Shown one piece after another: positions 17,030 to 25,354 of a stretch of 64,000 nt of DNA. The stretch lies in contig JBILCU010000001.1 of assembly GCA_044352985.1 (NCBI GenBank), forward strand, positions 62,001 to 126,000, read 5' to 3'. The notes below the pieces were generated by a model. It was not told the DNA's origin. It ran no database searches and saw only the letters and a list, made by a program, of their open reading frames with translations. This DNA comes from JADJDM01 sp044352985. Lineage in GTDB: Bacteria > Bacteroidota > Bacteroidia > B-17B0 > Aurantibacillaceae. Numbering within the stretch: position 1 is the stretch's first letter; every line of letters starts with the position of its first letter. Made by a program: the position numbers and the translations under genes.

Positions 17030-18712
17030 ATGAGTCTATCAAATTTGTTCAGAAAAAAACCGGCAACTGCCATTCGGCAGGATGAACTGGAACAGCACGG
17101 AACAGGCCTACATAAAGTATTAAGTGTACGAGACCTTACCTTTTTTGGCATTGCTGCCATCATTGGCGGTGGCACCTTTAGCGCTATAGGTAACGCCTGC
17201 TTTAATGGAGGACCAGGGGTAATTATTTTATATGCCATTTGTGCCGTTGCATGTGGTTTTACAGCCTTGTGTTATGCAGAATTTGCAGCTCGTGTTCCAG
17301 TATCCGGAAGTGCATATACTTACGCCTATGTTTCATTTGGTGAATTGTTTGCCTGGATCATTGGCTGGGCATTATTAATGGAATATTCTATTGGCAATAT
17401 ATACATTGCATTTTCGTGGAGTGGTTATTTCACCAACCTACTGCCACCCGGAGCAATACCCGAATGGTTAACCATAAACTACAAAGCTGCTCATGATGCA
17501 TTTAATAACTTTAAACCCGGCGACATTTTAAACGAGGGATTTCTTGCCTGGAAAAATGCCCCTGAAATTGCAGGCTTGAAAATCATTTTTGATTTACCTG
17601 CCTTTACCATTAACATTCTTATCACCGCATTGGTTTTTGTTGGCACAAAAGAATCAAAAAACCTTAGTAATATCATGGTATTAATTAAACTCTTAATTAT
17701 AGTTTTGGTAATTATTGTTGGTTTATTCCACGTTGATATTGATAACTGGACGCCTTTTATGCCCAATGGTTTTAGTGGAGTAATGGCAGGTGTTTCTGCG
17801 GTGTTCTTTGCCTACATTGGTTTTGATGCGGTATCTACTTTGGCAGAGGAAAGCAAAAACCCTCAACGTGATTTGCCAAGAGGTATGATTTATTCATTGG
17901 TGATTTGTACTGTTGTATATATTATCTTATCACTTGTGCTTACCGGAATGGTATCTTATAACTTGCTTGGTGTTTCTGATCCGCTAGCTGAAATTTTTAA
18001 TTTAAAAGGCATTAAGTGGATGTTATTTATTGTTTCCATTGCCGCTGTTGTTGCCATGACAAGTGTATTGCTAGTTTTTCAAATGGGGCAGCCACGTATT
18101 TGGATGAGCATGAGCCGAGATGGCTTGTTACCAAAGCGTTTTTCTAGCATTCATCCTAAATACAAAACACCAGGCTTCTCAACAATTGTAACGGGTTTGG
18201 TAGTAGGTTTACCAATTTTCTTTACTGATGAAAATTTTGTGCTTGATTTTACCAGCATAGGAACGTTGTTTGCATTTGTATTGGTTTGTGGAGGCGTACT
18301 TACATTACCGAAGGATACTTCTGCAAGAGAAAAAGGAAAATTCAAACTACCTTATATCAATTCCAAATGGATAATTCCAACAGTCACAATTGTTTCATTT
18401 ATCTTGATTTTTATTTATTTACCTGATTCCATCTATACTTTCTCAGAAGACAGTTTGAAAACTATCAACTACCCGATGGTAATTTTTTATCTTTTCTGGC
18501 TAATAATTGCAGGCTTATCGTATATGAAAAATTACTCACTCATTCCTGTTTTAGGTTTATTATCGTGCTCCTATTTGCTAACGGGAATGGGCTGGACAAA
18601 TTGGCTGTTGTTTTCAATTTGGTTATTAATAGGATTAGTAGTTTACTTTATGTATGGCTACAAAAATAGTTCACTTGGAAAAAAACAAAATAAAACTCAT
18701 ACTACACATTAA
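17030..18712 (+). CDS. APC-family amino-acid permease
   Basis: The 560-aa inner-membrane transporter has 12-14 hydrophobic segments. TM1 carries the unwound APC motif (DLTFFGIAAIIGGGTFSAIG, near residues 36-55). The segment FFAYIGFDAVSTLAEESKNP near residue 262 is the hallmark of cationic-amino-acid-transporter-like (YfnA/CAT) members. The expected activity is proton-coupled or exchange uptake of amino acids; the substrate cannot be read from sequence. It is the first gene of a likely operon, as the SDR gene starts 3 bp after its stop. Confidence 0.92.
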   Translation: MSLSNLFRKKPATAIRQDELEQHGTGLHKVLSVRDLTFFGIAAIIGGGTFSAIGNACFNGGPGVIILYAICAVACGFTALCYAEFAARVPVSGSAYTYAYVSFGELFAWIIGWALLMEYSIGNIYIAFSWSGYFTNLLPPGAIPEWLTINYKAAHDAFNNFKPGDILNEGFLAWKNAPEIAGLKIIFDLPAFTINILITALVFVGTKESKNLSNIMVLIKLLIIVLVIIVGLFHVDIDNWTPFMPNGFSGVMAGVSAVFFAYIGFDAVSTLAEESKNPQRDLPRGMIYSLVICTVVYIILSLVLTGMVSYNLLGVSDPLAEIFNLKGIKWMLFIVSIAAVVAMTSVLLVFQMGQPRIWMSMSRDGLLPKRFSSIHPKYKTPGFSTIVTGLVVGLPIFFTDENFVLDFTSIGTLFAFVLVCGGVLTLPKDTSAREKGKFKLPYINSKWIIPTVTIVSFILIFIYLPDSIYTFSEDSLKTINYPMVIFYLFWLIIAGLSYMKNYSLIPVLGLLSCSYLLTGMGWTNWLLFSIWLLIGLVVYFMYGYKNSSLGKKQNKTHTTH

Positions 18713-18715
18713 AAC

Positions 18716-19468
18716 ATGATCGCGTTAATTACAGGAGCAACCTCAGGAATAGGTGAAGCAACTGCAATCCAGTTTGCTAAAAACGGTTATGATGTAATCA
18801 TTACCGGCCGACGAAAAGAACGTTTAGAAAAATTAGAAACTACACTAAAACAGAAAGGAGCAAAAGTACTTTCACTTTGTTTTGATGTGAGAAATTATGA
18901 TGAAGTAAAAACTGCTATTGCATCCATTCCTGATAATTGGCGAGCAATTAATGTGTTAGTTAACAATGCAGGATTAGCATCGGGTTTAGGCACTTTGGAA
19001 AATGGTCTGGTTGAAGATTGGGAAAAAATGATTGATACCAACTTGAAAGGATTACTTTACACAACCAGGGAAGTAATACCACTTTTAAAAACTTCTAGTA
19101 AAGGACACATTATTAACATCGGTTCAATAGCGGGTAAAGAAGTTTATGCAAACGGAAATGTATATTGTTCTACCAAACACGCTGTTGATGCATTAAACAA
19201 AGCATTGCGCATTGAGTTGCTTTCTTATGGAATTAAAGTAACTGCCATTCATCCGGGCATGGTTGAAACCGAGTTTTCCATTGTTCGTTTTCACGGAGAT
19301 GAAGAACGCGCAAAAAAAGTATACGAAGGACTAACGCCTTTATATGCTGAAGACATTGCCGAAACCATTTATTGGGTTGCTAGCAGACCTGATCATGTAA
19401 ATATCAACGAACTTACTATTATGCCAAAGGCACAGGCGAATTCAACAACTGCGATTAGGAATAATTAA
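18716..19468 (+). CDS. SDR family NAD(P)-dependent dehydrogenase (YdfG-like)
   Basis: The 250-aa classical short-chain dehydrogenase has the cofactor motif TGATSGIG (7-14), NNAG (near 83) and the catalytic Ser-Tyr-Lys in GSIAGKEVYANGNVYCSTKHA (Ser about 140, YxxxK about 153-157). The spacing and the PGMVETEFS segment resemble YdfG, which oxidises 3-hydroxy acids and L-allo-threonine with NADP. That would suit the preceding amino-acid permease, but substrate assignment within SDRs is weak. It starts 3 bp after the permease stop. Confidence 0.9.
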   Translation: MIALITGATSGIGEATAIQFAKNGYDVIITGRRKERLEKLETTLKQKGAKVLSLCFDVRNYDEVKTAIASIPDNWRAINVLVNNAGLASGLGTLENGLVEDWEKMIDTNLKGLLYTTREVIPLLKTSSKGHIINIGSIAGKEVYANGNVYCSTKHAVDALNKALRIELLSYGIKVTAIHPGMVETEFSIVRFHGDEERAKKVYEGLTPLYAEDIAETIYWVASRPDHVNINELTIMPKAQANSTTAIRNN

Positions 19469-19485
19469 TCGATAAAGGACTTTTA

Positions 19486-20460
19486 ATGCCAAGTAATTAT
19501 TCCATAAAATCGATTTCAAACACAACTACATTTGCAGAAAAAGCAGAAAAGAGAATTGGGGTTTTTGGTAGTGAAAAATGGTTATCGGTTTATGGTTCTT
19601 CTATTCAGCTGTTTGGTATTTACCAAAGTGAAGAAAAATTAATTGGTGGTTTTTATTTTTTAAAAACTAAAAAAGCAGGGGCATCCTTTTTAAAATTACC
19701 TCCCTACTCTCCACATTGTGGTTTATTTTTTGAATCTAATCATCAAAATAAATCTGCGCAAAATAATTTTAAAAAAGAGTTGATGAATCTTTTTTGTGAT
19801 TTTATTGAATCTCAAAAAACAAAACTTATTGTACTTGCAGTTCCTTCTAACATTTCAGACCTACAACCATTCATTTGGAATAATTATAAAGTAATTCCCA
19901 ATTATACTTATCGTATTGACTTGAATAATCCGTTGGAATCTATTGTTGCTAACTTTGATGCAAAACACAGAAATGCGATTCAAAAAGCAATAAAAGAAAA
20001 CATTGAAGTTGGTTTTAACCAAACAAAAAATAATGATTTATTTCATTACTTCAAACAACATTTAATAGATGTTGGCGCAAACATTTACGAAAATGAATTG
20101 AAAAACATTTTTCTAAAATTTGCTGATGAAAAAAATTCATTTTCGGTTACAGCAAAAAAAAATAATGAATTGCTTGGGCAAGTTTTTTGCATTTACGATT
20201 TCAATACATGTTATTATCTTTTTGGTGCCGTAAATAAAAAATCCGGAATTCAAGGCATTAACAATCTACTTGTATTAAAAAGCATTGAAAAAGCAAAAGA
20301 ATTAAATTGTACTATCTTTGACTTTGAAGGATCTATGCTTAAAGGAGTTGAAAAGTTCTTTAGAGGTTTTGGAGGAGATTTAATTCCATATTTTACCATT
20401 AACAAAGCAACACTTCCAATTGAACTGGCTTTGAAATTTAAAAAGAGATCGATTTTTTAA
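19486..20460 (+). CDS. FemAB-like GNAT acyltransferase, first copy
   Basis: The 324-aa soluble protein has the double GNAT-like layout of FemAB/BioF2-like proteins. Key segments are NFDAKHRNAIQKAIKENIEV (about 163-182) and IFDFEGSMLKGVEKFFRGFGG near the C-terminus. Relatives transfer aminoacyl groups to peptidoglycan or act in exopolysaccharide clusters. The next gene starts on the base after its stop and is a diverged paralog, so this is a tandem duplication. Together with the downstream deacetylase it suggests envelope or exopolysaccharide modification. Confidence 0.8.
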   Translation: MPSNYSIKSISNTTTFAEKAEKRIGVFGSEKWLSVYGSSIQLFGIYQSEEKLIGGFYFLKTKKAGASFLKLPPYSPHCGLFFESNHQNKSAQNNFKKELMNLFCDFIESQKTKLIVLAVPSNISDLQPFIWNNYKVIPNYTYRIDLNNPLESIVANFDAKHRNAIQKAIKENIEVGFNQTKNNDLFHYFKQHLIDVGANIYENELKNIFLKFADEKNSFSVTAKKNNELLGQVFCIYDFNTCYYLFGAVNKKSGIQGINNLLVLKSIEKAKELNCTIFDFEGSMLKGVEKFFRGFGGDLIPYFTINKATLPIELALKFKKRSIF

Positions 20461-21369
20461 ATGCAAATTATTCAACACATAAAGCATGATCAAATCGATT
20501 TTAAAAAATGGGATTCCACTGTTTTAAATTCCAAATTACCTTTTGTGTTTGCGCAATCGTTTTACCTCAATGCAACTTCGCCCGGCTGGGATGCTTTAAT
20601 CATTAATGATTACGAAAGTGTCTTTCCTTTAACACATAAATCTAAATTTGGAATTCATTACTTGCCTCAGCCGCCATTTACTTCGCAACTCGGCTTATAT
20701 GGTAAAACAAATAATGAAATTGACCAACTGTTTTACAATTACGTTACCAACAAATTCAAATTAATTGAATTGGAATGGAATTCAGGTAATTCAATTTCTA
20801 ATGAATTTATTAAATCAAAAAACACTTTTGTAATAGATTATAACGAAGAATACCAATTCAATCAGAATACACGCAGGAACATTCAAAAAGCTATTGACTT
20901 AAACCTAAAAGTAATTGAAGTAGCGAAAAATGAAATTGTTTCTTTATCCAAAAAATACCTATACCCTTTTTTAAAAAATGAATTATCTCTTTCAGTTAAA
21001 TCCATTTCATTATTTGAACAACTATTAAAAAATGCGCAGCAAGAAAATCAACTGATATCTTTTCAGGTTATAGATGAAAAAGGAAATTGCAAAGCTTTGG
21101 CTCATTTTATTTTTAATGATTTTCATGCCTTTTTTTTAAAAGGAACTGTTATTAATAAAAAAGAAAACTCTGGGAGTATGCATTTGCTTTTAAAATATGC
21201 AATTGAGTTTTTTTCTGATAAAGCAAAGTTATTTGATTTTGGTGGAGGATCTAATTCTGAATCTCTAGCCGGCTTTTATAAAGGGTTGGGTGGAAAAAAA
21301 CTGAATTACGGTTTTTTGCAATGGAATCAGCTTCCTGCACTTTTAAATATTTTCAAACGATGTATTTAA
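20461..21369 (+). CDS. FemAB-like GNAT acyltransferase, second copy
   Basis: This 302-aa protein shares landmarks with its upstream neighbour: FNQNTRRNIQKAIDLNLKV matches the RNAIQKAI segment, and LFDFGGGSNSESLAGFYKGLGG matches the C-terminal FDFEGS...FRGFGG. Overall identity is low, so the duplication is old or the two have different substrates. There is no intergenic space between the two genes, so they should be co-translated. It has no signal peptide or membrane segment and acts in the cytoplasm. Confidence 0.8.
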   Translation: MQIIQHIKHDQIDFKKWDSTVLNSKLPFVFAQSFYLNATSPGWDALIINDYESVFPLTHKSKFGIHYLPQPPFTSQLGLYGKTNNEIDQLFYNYVTNKFKLIELEWNSGNSISNEFIKSKNTFVIDYNEEYQFNQNTRRNIQKAIDLNLKVIEVAKNEIVSLSKKYLYPFLKNELSLSVKSISLFEQLLKNAQQENQLISFQVIDEKGNCKALAHFIFNDFHAFFLKGTVINKKENSGSMHLLLKYAIEFFSDKAKLFDFGGGSNSESLAGFYKGLGGKKLNYGFLQWNQLPALLNIFKRCI

Positions 21370-21379
21370 TTTAAATGCT

Positions 21380-21387
21380 TAATTTTG
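21380..21387 (+). promoter_or_regulatory. Possible internal -7 box before the deacetylase gene
   Basis: TAATTTTG matches TAnnTTTG and is 9 nt before the ATG at 21397. It could give a near-leaderless transcript separate from the upstream operon. Confidence 0.4.
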
Positions 21388-21396
21388 CTCTCGCTG

Positions 21397-22221
21397 ATGA
21401 AAGTAATTGTTTCGCATGATATTGATCATATTTCTGTTACAGAGCATCTTTTAAAGGATTTAATCATTCCTAAACACATTGTTCGTTCACATTTAGAATG
21501 GATAAATGGCAAAATCAGCTTTCAGGAATTGATGTATCGCTTTCAGGATTTAATTAAAAACAAATTCAACAATGTAAAAGAGCTTATTTCTTTTAATAAA
21601 GAGAAGTGTGTTAATGGTACTTTTTTTATTGGTGTAGAAAATGGAATTGGGTTATCTTACTCTTTATTACAAGCTCAATCTATCGTTCAGCTAATAAAAA
21701 CCTCAAACTGTTCCGTTCAGGTACATGGAATCAATTACGAAACATTAGATTCAATTCTTTATGAAAAAAACAAATTTGAAGCTACATTTCAACTTCCTGC
21801 ACAAGGTATTAGAATGCATTATGTAAGAAAAGATGCTAATACTTTAAATAAATTTTCTAATGCAGGATATTTATATGATTCAACTGTTTTTGAATTTACT
21901 AATCCATACAAAGTAGGTGAAATGTGGGAATTCCCTTTTCAAATAATGGATGGATGGATAATTGAAAACGGCAAAAGAAGACAATCTCGTTCTTTGAACG
22001 AGTCTATTGAGGCTACAAAAAAAATCATTGATAAATGTGTTGATTTAAAATTAAGTCATTTAGTAATTGATTTTCACGATCATTATTTCTGTAAATCGTT
22101 TAAAACCTGGATAGATTGGTATTGTTGGGTGATTGATTATCTAAAGCAAAATCAATTTAGTTTTACCGATTATTATTCTGAAGTAAAGGCGTTAAATGCT
22201 TTAAGCCTTCAACTTTCTTAA
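21397..22221 (+). CDS. Polysaccharide deacetylase-like protein
   Basis: I start this at ATG 21397 (MKVIVSHDIDH); the frame also extends to a TTG four codons upstream. The protein has NodB-fold motifs: SHDIDH near the N-terminus (metal and catalytic Asp), HGINYETLD as the metal-binding H-x4-D-like motif, RMHYVR, and DFHDHYF near the C-terminus. These enzymes remove N-acetyl groups from polysaccharides using a divalent metal. It lacks a signal peptide, so it may act in the cytoplasm or belong to the non-exported type found beside FemAB genes in exopolysaccharide clusters. Its last 21 bp overlap the convergent response-regulator gene. Confidence 0.8.
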   Translation: MKVIVSHDIDHISVTEHLLKDLIIPKHIVRSHLEWINGKISFQELMYRFQDLIKNKFNNVKELISFNKEKCVNGTFFIGVENGIGLSYSLLQAQSIVQLIKTSNCSVQVHGINYETLDSILYEKNKFEATFQLPAQGIRMHYVRKDANTLNKFSNAGYLYDSTVFEFTNPYKVGEMWEFPFQIMDGWIIENGKRRQSRSLNESIEATKKIIDKCVDLKLSHLVIDFHDHYFCKSFKTWIDWYCWVIDYLKQNQFSFTDYYSEVKALNALSLQLS

Positions 22222-23262
22222 TTTTTCAATATCTAAAATAGTAATTGAACTCCCTTTTATTTCAACCAACTTTTCTTCTTTAAAATCACTTAGCGTTCGA
22301 ATAAGCGATTCGGTTGCAGTACCTACAATGTTTGCTAAATCTTCCCTTGAAATGGAAATATTAAAAGTATTAATGTTATTGTTGCTATATTTTTCGTATA
22401 AACTTAATAGCGCATTTGATGTTCGTTTTCTTACACTGCTATAAGCAATATTTACCAATTGATTTTCTTTTTCTACAACATGATCACTCAGCATTTTAAT
22501 GAATGTTTTCATAACACCCACATTAGCATTAATTAGTGCATAAAAATCTTCTTTAGGTATTAAAATTACCTCACTATCTTCTATGGCTTCTACAGTTTCA
22601 TTGTAAGGTTTTTCTTCAAGTAAAGCTATGTATCCTATAAATTCTCCTTCTTTATACAATTGAGTAATTAACTCTTTTCCATACTCATGTTCTTTATGTG
22701 ATTTTATTTTTCCTTTAGTTAAAAAATAAAGATAAGTCGCTTCGTTTCCTTCTGTAAAAAGGATATCGCGTTTTTTAATTTGTTTTATTTTTTTATTTAC
22801 AGAAAGATTTTTTAATTCTTCATGTGCTCTTACTTCATTAAAAAACAAATTAATTCCTTCAGCATTTTTTGAAAATTCAGCTTGAAGCAACTCTCTTTTA
22901 CGAATTCTGCTTTCCACAGCACTAAGTAACTCTATATCATCAAAAGGTTTAGTAATATAGTCATCTGCGCCCATTTGCATGCCTTTTCTAAAATCAATCC
23001 GATCTGATTTTGCAGTTAAGAAAATAAACGGAATAGTTGCAGTTTCAGGATTTTTAGTTAATAAATGAATTACACCATAACCATCGAGAATTGGCATCAT
23101 AACATCGCAAATTACTAAATCAGGTTTTTCGCGTGTTGCCATTTCAACTCCGATTTTTCCATTATTTGCCTGAAGAACTTTAAAGTTGGCTAACTCTAAA
23201 ATTTCAGCGGTGTTTTCGCGTAAATCTTTGTTATCTTCTATTAATAAAATTGTTTTTTGCAT
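22201..23262 (-). CDS. Response regulator fused to a CRP/FNR-type DNA-binding module
   Basis: The 353-aa protein has a receiver domain (1-120; acidic pair Glu9-Asp10, phospho-acceptor Asp53 in ICDVMMP), a cyclic-nucleotide-binding-like barrel (about 150-265) and a Crp-type HTH (about 280-350). The recognition helix TESLIRTLSDF keeps Glu318 and Arg322, which correspond to the CRP Glu181/Arg185 pair that reads a TGA core. No FNR-type N-terminal cysteines are present, so the signal is likely phosphorylation. It follows the histidine kinase gene by 10 bp on the same strand, so the two form a cognate pair. Its 3' end overlaps the deacetylase gene by 21 bp. Confidence 0.92.
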   Translation of the reverse strand: MQKTILLIEDNKDLRENTAEILELANFKVLQANNGKIGVEMATREKPDLVICDVMMPILDGYGVIHLLTKNPETATIPFIFLTAKSDRIDFRKGMQMGADDYITKPFDDIELLSAVESRIRKRELLQAEFSKNAEGINLFFNEVRAHEELKNLSVNKKIKQIKKRDILFTEGNEATYLYFLTKGKIKSHKEHEYGKELITQLYKEGEFIGYIALLEEKPYNETVEAIEDSEVILIPKEDFYALINANVGVMKTFIKMLSDHVVEKENQLVNIAYSSVRKRTSNALLSLYEKYSNNNINTFNISISREDLANIVGTATESLIRTLSDFKEEKLVEIKGSSITILDIEKLRKLKA

Positions 23263-23272
23263 AATTTAATGA

Positions 23273-24478
23273 TTAAGCGTTTGGTATGCACGCCACAAAT
23301 GTGGTTCCCACATTTAGTTTACTTTTAAAATGTATTTTTCCTTCAAGAGCTTCCAGATATTTTACTATAATATTTAATCCCAATCCGGTACCTTGTATAT
23401 TAATGGCATTTTTAGCTCTGAAAAAACGTTCAAATAAATAGGATTGATCATCTTCTGCTATTCCTATTCCGTTATCTTTTACTTCAATTATAAATTCATT
23501 TGAATTAACAGAGGTAGCAATACTAATTTTACCATCATCACTAGAAAATTTAATAGCATTAGAAAGTAAATTTAATAAGATGTTTCTAACCATCTGTTTA
23601 TCACTTTTCACCAATAAAAAGCCAGAATGATGATATGTTACTTGTTGTTCTTTTTTCGTTAAATTTTTGATATCGGCAATAATCTCCTCTATTAATTCGG
23701 TTAAACTAAATTCTACTTTATTAGCAAATATTTTTCCTTGTTCCAGTCGTTCAGCCGATAAAAAGTCGTTAAGTATTAAAGTCATGTTGGTTACAGACGA
23801 TTTTATGCGATCTACATGCTTTTTCCGTTTTTCATCTTCCTCTTCTTTTTTGTACTTATCAATTAAAGCAACTGATGAAAGAATTGCGCTCAAAGGAGTT
23901 CTGAACTCGTGAGAAGCCATTGTAACAAAGCGTGATTTTAAATCATTCAAATGTTTTTCTTTTTCCAATGCCCTACTTAATTGTTCTCTTGAATTTTCTA
24001 ATTCAATTAGTGCTTCTTGCAAAACTTTTGTTCGCTCCGATACTTTTACTTCAAGCTGAGCATTAATTTGTTTAATTTTTTCTTCTGCTAATTTTCTTTC
24101 TGTAATATCAATAATGAAAGCTATAATATAAAGCTCATTATCTTTTTTATAATTACTTAAACTGATCTCAACAGGAAATTCGGAATTGTCTTTTTTCAAA
24201 CCAAAAAGAACCATATCTTTACCCATTGCTCTTGGATGTGGGGCTTGGTTGTAATGTTGGCGGTGTTGTTGATGCCGATTTTTAAATCGGCCGGGAATAA
24301 GGTTTTCTACAGTTAATCCAATTAACTCATTATTTTCGTACCCAAATAATTTTTCGGAACTTGGATTAGCTTGTAAAATCCTTCCCTCTTCATTAACAAT
24401 AATAATTCCTTCAGTAGAATATAAAAATAACGCATTTAAACTTTCCATTTCATTTTTATTATGGTCGGCTTTATTCAT
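23273..24478 (-). CDS. Cytosolic PAS sensor histidine kinase (FixL-like PAS)
   Basis: The 401-aa kinase has no membrane segment. It contains one PAS domain (about 10-130), a coiled-coil linker, HisKA with phospho-acceptor His190 in MASHEFRTPLSA, and HATPase_c (KDNGIGIAE, GTGLGLNI). The PAS segment NRHQQHRQHYNQAPHPRAMG lines up with the F-helix of FixL. His69 falls at the haem-ligand position, but the FixL distal Arg is not kept, and this motif also occurs in PAS domains not shown to bind haem. It phosphorylates, by inference, the receiver-CRP protein encoded 10 bp downstream. Confidence 0.92.
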   Translation of the reverse strand: MNKADHNKNEMESLNALFLYSTEGIIIVNEEGRILQANPSSEKLFGYENNELIGLTVENLIPGRFKNRHQQHRQHYNQAPHPRAMGKDMVLFGLKKDNSEFPVEISLSNYKKDNELYIIAFIIDITERKLAEEKIKQINAQLEVKVSERTKVLQEALIELENSREQLSRALEKEKHLNDLKSRFVTMASHEFRTPLSAILSSVALIDKYKKEEEDEKRKKHVDRIKSSVTNMTLILNDFLSAERLEQGKIFANKVEFSLTELIEEIIADIKNLTKKEQQVTYHHSGFLLVKSDKQMVRNILLNLLSNAIKFSSDDGKISIATSVNSNEFIIEVKDNGIGIAEDDQSYLFERFFRAKNAINIQGTGLGLNIIVKYLEALEGKIHFKSKLNVGTTFVACIPNA

Positions 24479-24523
24479 GCAATAGAAGTAATGGCTACTA
24501 ATGTAAAACTACACTGCAATTAT

Positions 24524-24545
24524 AAAACTGACAATTATCAGTTTT
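24524..24545. promoter_or_regulatory. Palindromic CRP/FNR-type operator candidate
   Basis: A perfect 8-bp inverted repeat, AAAACTGA and TCAGTTTT around CAATTA, gives the TGA-N6-TCA geometry of CRP/FNR-family sites. It directly abuts the -7 box of the kinase/regulator operon on its downstream side, covering the predicted start site. The operon encodes a CRP-type DNA-binding protein, so autoregulation is plausible. Confidence 0.5.
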
Positions 24546-24553
24546 CAAAGATA
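24546..24553 (-). promoter_or_regulatory. -7 box of the kinase / regulator operon
   Basis: TATCTTTG on the minus strand matches TAnnTTTG. The predicted leader is about 60 nt and begins inside the palindrome at 24524-24545. Confidence 0.5.
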
Positions 24554-24612
24554 AAATAAGATAGCTATTAAAAATTAGTAGTGATAAGAGTTGCAATAAT
24601 CATTCACGTATC

Positions 24613-25245
24613 TTATTTCAACTTAAATTCATCAATTGAAATTTCTCTGCTACAAAATTCATATTCGTCTTTCTGTTTATTGCTGCACACAATAATTGTT
24701 TTATGCAAAGCGCGAGTTTTAATCAATTCTTTGTACCATGCAATTCCATTATGATCCAAATTAATAATGGGTTCATCTAACAATAATAAAGGAGCATCAG
24801 CAACTACAGCTAAGGTTAATTTTAAACGTTGTTTCATTCCTGAAGAAAAGTTCTTTATGACTTTATTTTTATGTGGACTCAATAATGCAATTTCAATCAA
24901 GTCTAAGTCCGATAAATTTCCTTGAAAAGATTTAAAGCACCTTTGATGCTTTATCAATTCCAAAGGAGTAAACTCTTCGATTAATTCTAGTGCCGGGCTG
25001 GCAATGGAAACGTGTTTGAAAATATTTTCCTTGGCAACTTCTGAACCATGATTGTCTTTCCAGCTAATTATGCCTTCAGTTGGTAAAACATAACCGGATA
25101 AAATTTGCAACAAAGTTGATTTGCCCGAACCATTAGAGCCAGTAATTACTAATTTGTCTGACTTTTCTAAATGTAGTTTCAACGTCCTGAAAATCCATTC
25201 GCGACCAAAACGTTTTCCTAAATCATGCGTTTGTATGCTAATCAA
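24613..25245 (-). CDS. Small ABC transporter ATP-binding protein
   Basis: The 210-aa single-domain ATPase has Walker A GSNGSGKST (near 36-44), signature FSSGMKQRLKL and Walker B LLLLDEP. The size and the SSGMKQRL signature resemble CcmA-like and other export-type ATPases. No permease lies nearby, so the transported substrate is unknown. The only usable start in this frame is TTG at 25243-25245: there is no in-frame ATG upstream before a stop, and none in the first 100 codons. It shares a 109-bp divergent region with rpoN. Confidence 0.85.
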   Translation of the reverse strand: MISIQTHDLGKRFGREWIFRTLKLHLEKSDKLVITGSNGSGKSTLLQILSGYVLPTEGIISWKDNHGSEVAKENIFKHVSIASPALELIEEFTPLELIKHQRCFKSFQGNLSDLDLIEIALLSPHKNKVIKNFSSGMKQRLKLTLAVVADAPLLLLDEPIINLDHNGIAWYKELIKTRALHKTIIVCSNKQKDEYEFCSREISIDEFKLK

Positions 25246-25342
25246 CTGTACTTTGTTAGAGGCAATAAATTTATTAAAATAATTCAGTTATTAGAATCTA
25301 AAAAATAGCCTAGTGAGGAGGCATTTTAATTAAGTTAAAAAT

Positions 25343-25350
25343 TATCTTTG
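25343..25350 (+). promoter_or_regulatory. -7 box of rpoN, adjacent to the start codon
   Basis: TATCTTTG matches TAnnTTTG and is 4 nt from the ATG at 25355. A leaderless rpoN-murI transcript is predicted. Confidence 0.55.
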
Positions 25351-25354
25351 TAAC

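Noticed and set aside
22201..23262. CRP-type regulator as an oxygen-sensing FNR
   Set aside because: It has no N-terminal cysteine cluster; the N-terminus is a receiver domain with Asp53.
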